From: Halonotius pteroides
GTDB lineage: Archaea > Halobacteriota > Halobacteria > Halobacteriales > Haloferacaceae
Direction of reading: 5' to 3'
Assembly: GCF_003605635.1 (NCBI RefSeq)
Contig: NZ_QMDW01000007.1
Coordinates: 1 to 64,000, forward strand
DNA length: 64,000 nt
Positions within the stretch are counted from its first letter, which is position 1. Each line of letters opens with the position of its first letter. The notes under the pieces were generated by a model, which was not told where the DNA came from, made no database searches, and saw only the letters and a program-made list of their open reading frames with translations. Of this stretch, positions 1-6,500 are shown one piece after another. The position numbers and the translations under genes were made by a program.

Positions 1-27
1 GGGTAGACCGGGAGTTCACTGACAAAC

Positions 28-45
28 CCCGGCGTTCACGCCGGG
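28..45. repeat. GC-rich perfect hairpin at window edge
   Basis: CCCGGC and GCCGGG flank a GTTCAC loop, and the outer GT/AC also pairs, so the 18 bases form one near-perfect stem. It could be a terminator for a gene left of the window, or the right end of an IS200/IS605-type element, which carry such hairpins. No transposase is visible, so its role is undecided. Confidence 0.4.
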
Positions 46-95
46 TGTAGGTGATGAGCGGTGGAGTAAAACCGTCGGGGGCCCTTTATCATCCA

Positions 96-341
96 ATGAC
101 AACGCGGCGGTGTGACGGCTGCGACACGAAGGTCAAGATCGCCGGCGGGATCGGTGACATCTGGAGCTTTGATTTCGGGCCGACCGATGGGATGATCCTC
201 GAACTCGCCGACGGCAGCGAGCACTTCCTCTGTCTCGACTGTGTCGACCGCCTGCCAGATGACCACGACCCAACCGCCGAGGACGTGGCTGCGTTGCCGA
301 CCGCCGACGATGCGGACGGGTCGCCGGCTGACGACGAGTAG
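96..341 (+). CDS. small zinc-finger protein (DUF7561-like)
   Basis: 81-residue acidic protein with two CxxC pairs, C6-C9 (RCDGCD) and C46-C49 (LCLDCV), separated by about 36 residues, which suggests one four-cysteine zinc site. The last 30 residues are Asp/Ala/Thr rich and probably disordered. The ATG at 96 was preferred over the upstream ATG at 51 because the conserved-looking part begins right at RRCDGC and the upstream codons are not acidic or finger-like. The family resembles haloarchaeal DUF7561; its function is unknown. It stands alone, facing away from the hairpin at 28-45. Confidence 0.75.
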   Translation: MTTRRCDGCDTKVKIAGGIGDIWSFDFGPTDGMILELADGSEHFLCLDCVDRLPDDHDPTAEDVAALPTADDADGSPADDE

Positions 342-406
342 CTACATTCGGCTCGTGAACGCCTCACCGGTCTAGTGATCCGCCTCAATCGCTCAGCACA
401 GCCCAC

Positions 407-679
407 TCAAGCCCCAGAAATCGCGGAGAGAACTGTTCCGAGAAGCGTCAAACAAGCGGCACCAACTAACGCGAAGATGGAAATAGCCGAGGCAATAAAC
501 TCCTCAGGGTCAGTTTCCAGTGCTTCGTAGACAGCGGTGACGGTCATCCCAGCCCCGCCGATCGCCATAAGCAGTATCGGGATGCTATGGTCTCCAGCAG
601 CGAGTGAGCGTGTTGCTGGCCCGCCCAGTGAAAGTCCGATTACGGCGAACGCGCCGGTGTATATGTACAGCCGCTCCAT
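407..679 (-). CDS. small three-helix membrane protein
   Basis: 90 residues with three hydrophobic stretches: about residues 3-20, 30-52 and 62-86. Between the second and third is a short acidic loop (ALETDPEEF). No known domain is recognised. The ATG at 679 (MERLYIYTG) is preferred over the start seven codons upstream because the first transmembrane segment begins directly after it. It is divergent from the helicase gene at 827, so the roughly 150 bp between them must hold both promoters. Function unknown. Confidence 0.6.
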   Translation of the reverse strand: MERLYIYTGAFAVIGLSLGGPATRSLAAGDHSIPILLMAIGGAGMTVTAVYEALETDPEEFIASAISIFALVGAACLTLLGTVLSAISGA

Positions 680-826
680 AGTGACTGTAATAACGCGCAA
701 CTACTTGTGAGTTTGTTGAACGATGTTTTTTGTGCTGCTTGGCCGCCTCAGAGACTCGCTGTCGACACCGATGACCACCCCACCGCAATCCCTACGTTTT
801 TTTCTCCAGCCTTCCGACCGACGGCC

Positions 827-2629
827 GTGAAGCCCGCCCGCATCGTCGAATCCTTCCCAGCCCCCGAGTTTCGGGCTGGGCAAAACCAAGCCCTCAGCGA
901 CATCCAGTCGGCCTACGAGGCCGGCAACGACGTGGTGTTGGTTCGCGCGCCGACCGGGAGCGGGAAATCCCTGCTGGCGCGAGCGATCATGGGCTGTGCG
1001 CGCTCGAAACAGACCGCCGAGCCCGCCCAGGCGACCGGGGCGTACTACACGACGCCGCAGGTCTCCCAACTCGACGATGTCGCCGCCGACTCGCTGCTCG
1101 ACGATCTCAACATCATCCGCGGGAAGAGCAACTACACCTGCCTGCTGCCCGGCGAACACGACACGCCGGTTGATCAGGCTCCCTGTGCGCGGGAGTCCGG
1201 CTTCGACTGCTCGGTCAAACACCGCTGTCCGTACTTCTCCGACCGAGCGATCGCCTCCGCCCAGCCGTACGCCGCGATGACGCTGGCATATTTCATGCAG
1301 ACCGCTGGCTCCGACGTGTTCGGGAAACGCGATGTCGTCGTGATCGACGAAGCGCACGGACTGGCCGAGTGGGCCGAGATGTACGCAACGATCGAGCTCT
1401 CCCCCGAACGCGTGCCGGTTTGGGACGATGTCGGCGTTCCCGATATCGCCGGTGCCGACGACCCACTCGACCGCACCGCCCGCTTCGCGGAGACGCTGGC
1501 GGGCGTCTGCTCGCAGGCGAAAGACGACCTGACCGCACAGCCTGAACTCACCCCCGAGGCGGTCGCCCGTCGTGACCGTCTGAGCGAACTTATTTCGGAG
1601 CTCAACTGGTTCGTCGACGACTACCGCGAGCCCGAGAGCCAGACAACCTGGGTCGTCGATCAGTCCGGTGGGGAGGGGACAGCGATCACGATCAAACCGC
1701 TTGATCCCGCTCGGTATCTCCACCACACAGTCTGGGATCGCGGCGAGGCCTTCGCGCTATTGTCGGCGACGATTCTCAACAAGGAGGCCTTCTGTCGGCA
1801 GGTCGGCCTCGATCCTGACCGCGTCGCGCTTGTCGACGTTGAACACACGTTCCCGGTGGAAAACCGCCCGCTCTATGATGTGACACAGGGTAAGATGACC
1901 TACGAGCATCGTGGGGAGACGCTGCCGAAGATTGCCCGCCTGATCGTCCGGCTGATGGCGCATCACCCCGAGGAAAACGGGTTGATCCACGCCCACTCCT
2001 ATGCGATCGCCGAGGAGCTGGCTGACCGACTGGCTGAGTTTGGCGTCGGCTCGCGGGTGCGAACCCACACCAAAGCAAGCCGGGACGACGAACTCACCGC
2101 GTGGAAAGCCAGCGACGACCCCGAGGTCTTCATCGCGGTCAAAATGGAGGAAGCCCTTGATCTCAACGGCGACCTTGCTCGCTGGCAGGTGCTCTGTAAG
2201 GCCCCGTATCTCAACACGAACGACTCCCGGGTCGCTCGCCGGCTCGAAGACGACCAGTGGGCGTGGTACCACCGGACGGCGTTGCGGACGGTGATTCAGG
2301 CTTGCGGGCGGGTAGTTCGCGCCCCCGATGACTATGGGGCGACTTATCTCGCCGATTCGAGTCTGTTGGATCTCTTTGATCGGGCTGCCGCCGACATGCC
2401 GCCGTGGTTCCGCGAGCAGGTCGACCGGTGTTCGCGGCCGACGCTCCCGGCGTTTGATCCTGCCGCGGCCGTCGCCGGACTCGATGGCTCAGCCGGCACC
2501 GGAAGTCGTCAGCGGTCTGTGACGCAGCATCGCAACGAGTCGACATCATCCAGCGGGCAGACACGAACCGATGCTGACGCTGATCAACGGGCCGATCATC
2601 CGCTGTCAGATGTCTGGGGCGACGGCTAA
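827..2629 (+). CDS. XPD/DinG-like superfamily 2 DNA helicase with Fe-S cysteines
   Basis: About 600 residues. Walker A is RAPTGSGKS (about residues 40-48 from the chosen start) and the DEAH box is VVIDEAH (about 171-177). Between them lie four cysteines at about 105, 120, 128 and 134, spaced like the 4Fe-4S domain of XPD and DinG helicases. The C-terminal half contains a second RecA-like domain ending in the motif VI-like segment QACGRVVRAPDDYG. Such enzymes unwind DNA 5' to 3' in repair. The GTG at 827 is chosen because the 40 codons upstream from 707 lack helicase similarity and include a T-run typical of promoter DNA. No repair gene is adjacent. The exact subfamily (XPD or DinG) is not settled here. 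Confidence 0.85.
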   Translation: MKPARIVESFPAPEFRAGQNQALSDIQSAYEAGNDVVLVRAPTGSGKSLLARAIMGCARSKQTAEPAQATGAYYTTPQVSQLDDVAADSLLDDLNIIRGKSNYTCLLPGEHDTPVDQAPCARESGFDCSVKHRCPYFSDRAIASAQPYAAMTLAYFMQTAGSDVFGKRDVVVIDEAHGLAEWAEMYATIELSPERVPVWDDVGVPDIAGADDPLDRTARFAETLAGVCSQAKDDLTAQPELTPEAVARRDRLSELISELNWFVDDYREPESQTTWVVDQSGGEGTAITIKPLDPARYLHHTVWDRGEAFALLSATILNKEAFCRQVGLDPDRVALVDVEHTFPVENRPLYDVTQGKMTYEHRGETLPKIARLIVRLMAHHPEENGLIHAHSYAIAEELADRLAEFGVGSRVRTHTKASRDDELTAWKASDDPEVFIAVKMEEALDLNGDLARWQVLCKAPYLNTNDSRVARRLEDDQWAWYHRTALRTVIQACGRVVRAPDDYGATYLADSSLLDLFDRAAADMPPWFREQVDRCSRPTLPAFDPAAAVAGLDGSAGTGSRQRSVTQHRNESTSSSGQTRTDADADQRADHPLSDVWGDG

Positions 2630-2709
2630 ATCAGCGTCGCGCCCCAAGCGACCATCGAGCCGACCATCAGCACGGTAAAGATGACCGCAATGATCTGTTG
2701 TCTGTCCAT
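2626..2709 (-). CDS. 27-residue single-helix membrane peptide
   Basis: Encodes 27 residues: a short polar N-terminus (MDRQQ) followed by one hydrophobic helix (IIAVIFTVLMVGSMVAWG) and a short tail. A purine-rich stretch precedes the ATG on the minus strand (AGAAGGGG). Its stop codon overlaps the helicase stop (2627-2629) on the other strand, a compact convergent arrangement. Membrane peptides of this size are common in haloarchaea but usually unannotated. I see nothing that gives a function. Confidence 0.5.
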   Translation of the reverse strand: MDRQQIIAVIFTVLMVGSMVAWGATLI

Positions 2710-2799
2710 ACCCCTTCTACTATGGCCGAGTAAGTTAGCTCCGTTGACTTCGCACGAGGCAACGACGAACCGAACAGCACAACGTACCCAACCCTACTA

Positions 2800-2828
2800 G
2801 AAATTTGAGATAGACATTCACAAATTTC
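2800..2828. promoter_or_regulatory. 8-bp inverted repeat, candidate operator
   Basis: GAAATTTG at 2800-2807 and CAAATTTC at 2821-2828 are exact inverted repeats with a 13-bp spacer. They lie in the AT-rich 220-bp region upstream of the small HTH-like gene at 2932. They may bind a dimeric regulator; no direct evidence. Confidence 0.3.
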
Positions 2829-2896
2829 CGAGTTTAAATACAAACAATAAATCAGTTATTTCTATTTTACGGCCATACTACGACACTAATTCTCAC

Positions 2897-2915
2897 AGTA
2901 GACTTATAATCTACT
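2897..2915 (+). promoter_or_regulatory. TATA-containing palindrome before 2932
   Basis: AGTAGA (2897-2902) and TCTACT (2910-2915) are inverted repeats that bracket CTTATAA, a TATA-like box about 20-28 bp before the ATG at 2932. The spacing fits a leaderless transcript. A repressor bound here would block TBP, so autoregulation is possible. Confidence 0.45.
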
Positions 2916-2931
2916 ATCCTATACAGAGCGT

Positions 2932-3114
2932 ATGGCCACAGATAGCCTACCGATCGCACTCACCCTGTACCGTTGTGGAACACTCAGCTTCACACAGGCC
3001 GCGACGCGTGCCGGGCAGTCGCCGGAGACCTTCGCCCGCGTTCTCGACCGCTTCGGTGTCCCATGTCGCGGCGAGCAAACAGACCAGTCAACGTTCTCAG
3101 AACCAACAGCGTAG
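2932..3114 (+). CDS. small HTH-like protein (DUF7317-like)
   Basis: 60 residues. The segment LYRCGTLSFTQAATRAGQSP is typical of the UPF0175/DUF7317 class of small helix-turn-helix proteins: a hydrophobic helix, GTL, then a QAA..AG turn and a recognition-like helix (ETFARVLDRFGV). The end is polar and variable. The ATG at 2932 sits about 25 bp after the TATA box at 2903-2909, suggesting a leaderless message. Likely a DNA-binding regulator or an antitoxin-like protein; no toxin partner is obvious nearby. Confidence 0.65.
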   Translation: MATDSLPIALTLYRCGTLSFTQAATRAGQSPETFARVLDRFGVPCRGEQTDQSTFSEPTA

Positions 3115-3239
3115 GCGGTTTGTCGCCCCGTTTCTCGACACCCGCACTCGGGTTCTGATTGTCATTCACTATCAGCACAGATAATTTGAAGCTGAGTATT
3201 ATGTATGTGGCAACCCCTCTCACGAATGGAGGCACGCGT

Positions 3240-3557
3240 ATGACAGCATCCGTAACCGACCCCTGTGGCCGGCTTGAACTGCCGCATGCCGAGGCTTGGG
3301 CTGCCCACGCAACCGTCGAGCACTGGCTTCGAGACGCTGTCGACCGAACCACCGTCGACGATGTTCGTATCGAACGCGTCTCTCGGATTCTTGACCGACT
3401 CGAAGCCGACGGGGTATTTACAACGGACGAGCTGTCACTGCTCTGTGAACTGTGTCGTGACCGCCTTGCGGCATCAGCCGTCCCCACGCGGGATCACTCC
3501 TCGTTGCGGGCGGTCATCGAGGCAGCTGAAACACAGCGCGAACGCTGCACACAGTAG
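3240..3557 (+). CDS. haloarchaeal DUF7853-like protein
   Basis: 105 residues, mostly helical by composition. It starts MTASVTDPCGRLEL and includes AWAAHATVEHWL and a C-terminal repeat of Arg/Asp-rich helices. The ATG at 3240 is preferred over 3159 because it follows a purine-rich GGAGG at 3229-3233 and matches the usual start of this haloarchaeal family. It is convergent with mcm, whose stop is 28 bp away. Function unknown; family assignment from memory is tentative. Confidence 0.6.
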   Translation: MTASVTDPCGRLELPHAEAWAAHATVEHWLRDAVDRTTVDDVRIERVSRILDRLEADGVFTTDELSLLCELCRDRLAASAVPTRDHSSLRAVIEAAETQRERCTQ

Positions 3558-3584
3558 CAAGGCGAAGAGGCCGACCGACGCTCG

Positions 3585-6500
3585 TCAGGTCGTCCGCAGG
3601 TGATCCTGCTTCGGTTCGTACACCTCGCCTTTCCGTCGCAACTTCTCGATCTCTTGTTCGGCTTTGGAAGCATCCATCCCGATCTCGTCGGCCCGATCTA
3701 ACACTTCCTCGATCGGCGCGCCTTCTTCGAACTCCTCTTCGATATCGCTGATGAGCCCCTTGATATTTTTGATCCGATCACGCTGCGTCTTCGAGGTGCC
3801 TGTCTCGACGACATCGGCGTCGAACTGCCCGGTTTCGGGGTCGACACCGATATCCTGCAGACAGGAGCGAACGATATCGACCGATCGATCGGCGTCCTCG
3901 GCCTCAACGGTATCCGAAAGCCGTACCCGTGCACTCGCCTCCGCCAGCCTGACGAGGGCCTCGAGCTTTCGGGCGGTGACCGGGATCGGGGCGTCCTCGT
4001 CGGCCCCTTTCGATCGGAGGTCAACGTAGAACTCCCGGATCGCCGCCTTCGCCTCGTCGGTCATCGTCGGGAAACAGGAGCGTTTGGCGTGAGCGACGTA
4101 TTTCCGCAGGAGTTCGGCGTCGATCTCGGGGGCGACCTCCTCGGTTACATCGTCGACTTGCTGTTGGGTAAACTCCGAGGTGGCAATCCGGTCGCGCTGG
4201 GTATTTAGCTCGCCAGCGTAGTTCGTTTTGAGAATGTGATCGGCGAGTTTGCCGTCGTGTTCGGGATCGGGCTGGTCGGTGACGGTGAAGATAAGATCAA
4301 ATCTGGAGATCAAAGCGGGTTCGAGATCGATCTGCTCGCCGATCGGTTCGTACTGATCGAACCGGCCGTATTTCGGGTTGGCTGCACCCAAAAGCGAGCA
4401 GCGGGATTTCAGGGTGGCGTTGATACCGGCCTTGGAGATCGAGATCGAGTTATGCAACATGAGCCCCTTGCTGACGAACGTGTTGGTGGGTTCGACAGTT
4501 ACGTCGTATACCCACTCGGTGTCCTCGTTCGGTACGGTTTCGACATCCGTAACCCGATAGTATCGCAGCTCACACCGGGATTCGAGCGCGTCAATCCGAC
4601 GACGTGCATCGCCAAGTGCGTCCTCGACGGCGGTGACCGCAGCGCTCGCCATCGACCCCCGGCGGTCGGCGTCGTAGCCGCCGTCCTCGGCGTAGTAGAT
4701 CGTACTCGTCGTCTCACCGTTGAGTCGGTCAGCAAGCTGGCGTCCCGACCAGCCGATCAGATCGCGGATCGATTCGAGATCGTCGGCCGCATCAAGACCG
4801 TCGCCCACGGCATCGATCCGGCTCCGAAGCGTTCCGAGCTGGTCACGGACGGTTTCGATCTGGACGCCGTAGGATTCGTCGAGATGGGGTTTGAACTGAC
4901 CCGTCAGTCGGAGCCCGAGCAGGCGTCGAAGCGCACGGATCTCCGCAGCTGCACTCGTCGGCAACACGTCGTGATGCCGTCGCGTTTCGGCACTCCGCTC
5001 GACGAACGCCTGTGCCTTCTCGTACCGGTCGTCCGCCGGATCGACGACCGCGTCGACGAACCGGTCGATCGAATCACCCATGATGTAGACCTTCCAGGAG
5101 TCCTCGGCCCGATCCCGGTGAATCCGCGATGCGACGCCGATCTTCAACAGTGCGTCCGCATAATCCTCTGCGAGCCCGGCTGATGCCGTCGAAAACGATA
5201 TCGCCTCGCTTTCGACCCCGCCGTCGCCGGCGAACGCACCGACAAGGAACCGCCGAATCTCCTCCTCGGAGCCAGCGAGCACGCGATCCGGAACCCGTTT
5301 TTCGCGGGCAGTCTGCATGACACCGGGGAAGTTCGATTCGAACCACCGATAGAGCTTCGTGGAAATCCATCGCTGTGTCACCGTTCCGGCCGCGTTGGTC
5401 GTATCGGTACTCCCGAACCCGACGGTTCGCTGCATAAGCATCTGCATCCGGCCGAGGAGTCGGTCGTCCTGATTCGAGAACCCGATTTCGTGTGCGGAGC
5501 CGGCATACGAGTGGCCCTCTGCGATGAGTAATCCGAGGATTTCGGCGAGATCACCGGTGAGCGTCTCGGGAAGGTCGATATCAGCTTCGCGGCCGCGCTG
5601 TGGCTCCGGTTCGACCGGGACTGCTGTTGTGGAGTTCGGTAGCTTTCGCGGCCCTGGCACGAACGCCCCGGTGTCGAGATCGGCGGCCTCGACTGTCCCG
5701 ATCTCGCCGTCGGCAGCGACGAACATCGGGTGTTCGGGTGTCACCGTTACCGTCCGCCCGTTCGAGATCGTCACCCGAACGAACTCCTCGGGTGCGTCGT
5801 GTCGGCTCACTCGGTCAACAGGGAGTTTCGTAACCTCACTCGTTTCCGGATCAACCGAGTGGACGCGGAGGTCATCGACCGGCAGGATCTCACAATCGAC
5901 GCCATCGACAACCGATTCCGGACGGTCGGCCATCGCGTCGTCGATCAGTGTCCCGATTTCGACCCGCTGACCGTCCGCGAGCAGTATCTCCTCGGATGGG
6001 TGATAGGATTGCTGTTCGAGGGCCTCGTGCATCGCCGAGCGGTCGTCGCTGGCCATCTTGTCGAGTTCGTCGACCGCCGCGATCCCTTTGTCGGCCAAGA
6101 CGAGCGCGCCCGCTTCGAGCGTCCACTGTTGACCGTCGCCGAAGTCATCCTGCACAGCGGCGGCGGTGTTGTGTGTGACGAGACCGTTGCCAACGAAGTT
6201 GTGTGTCTCCGGGACGGTCAAATCGAAGACCTCCTTCTCACCGGTGTTTTCGACGGCAACGACCTCGTCCCACCGCAACTCCGCGTCCACCACTTCACGG
6301 ACGAGCGGTTCGGCGGGGCCGAGATCGATATCCCGCAGCATCGAGCGCGCCCGCGCCCGTCCGGGGTTGTCGCCGCGGTGGACGTTCATGTAGTATTCCC
6401 CGGCTGACCCTTCGGCAGTGGCGAGTGCCGACCCGACCGGCATCGTTTCGCGCTGGCGTCGTTCGGTGCTGACGATCTCCTGCAGTGCCTCCGCTTTCGC

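Noticed and set aside
4236-5183. 315-codon plus-strand frame inside mcm intein 3
   Set aside because: Antisense to the intein; codon pattern shows it to be a shadow.
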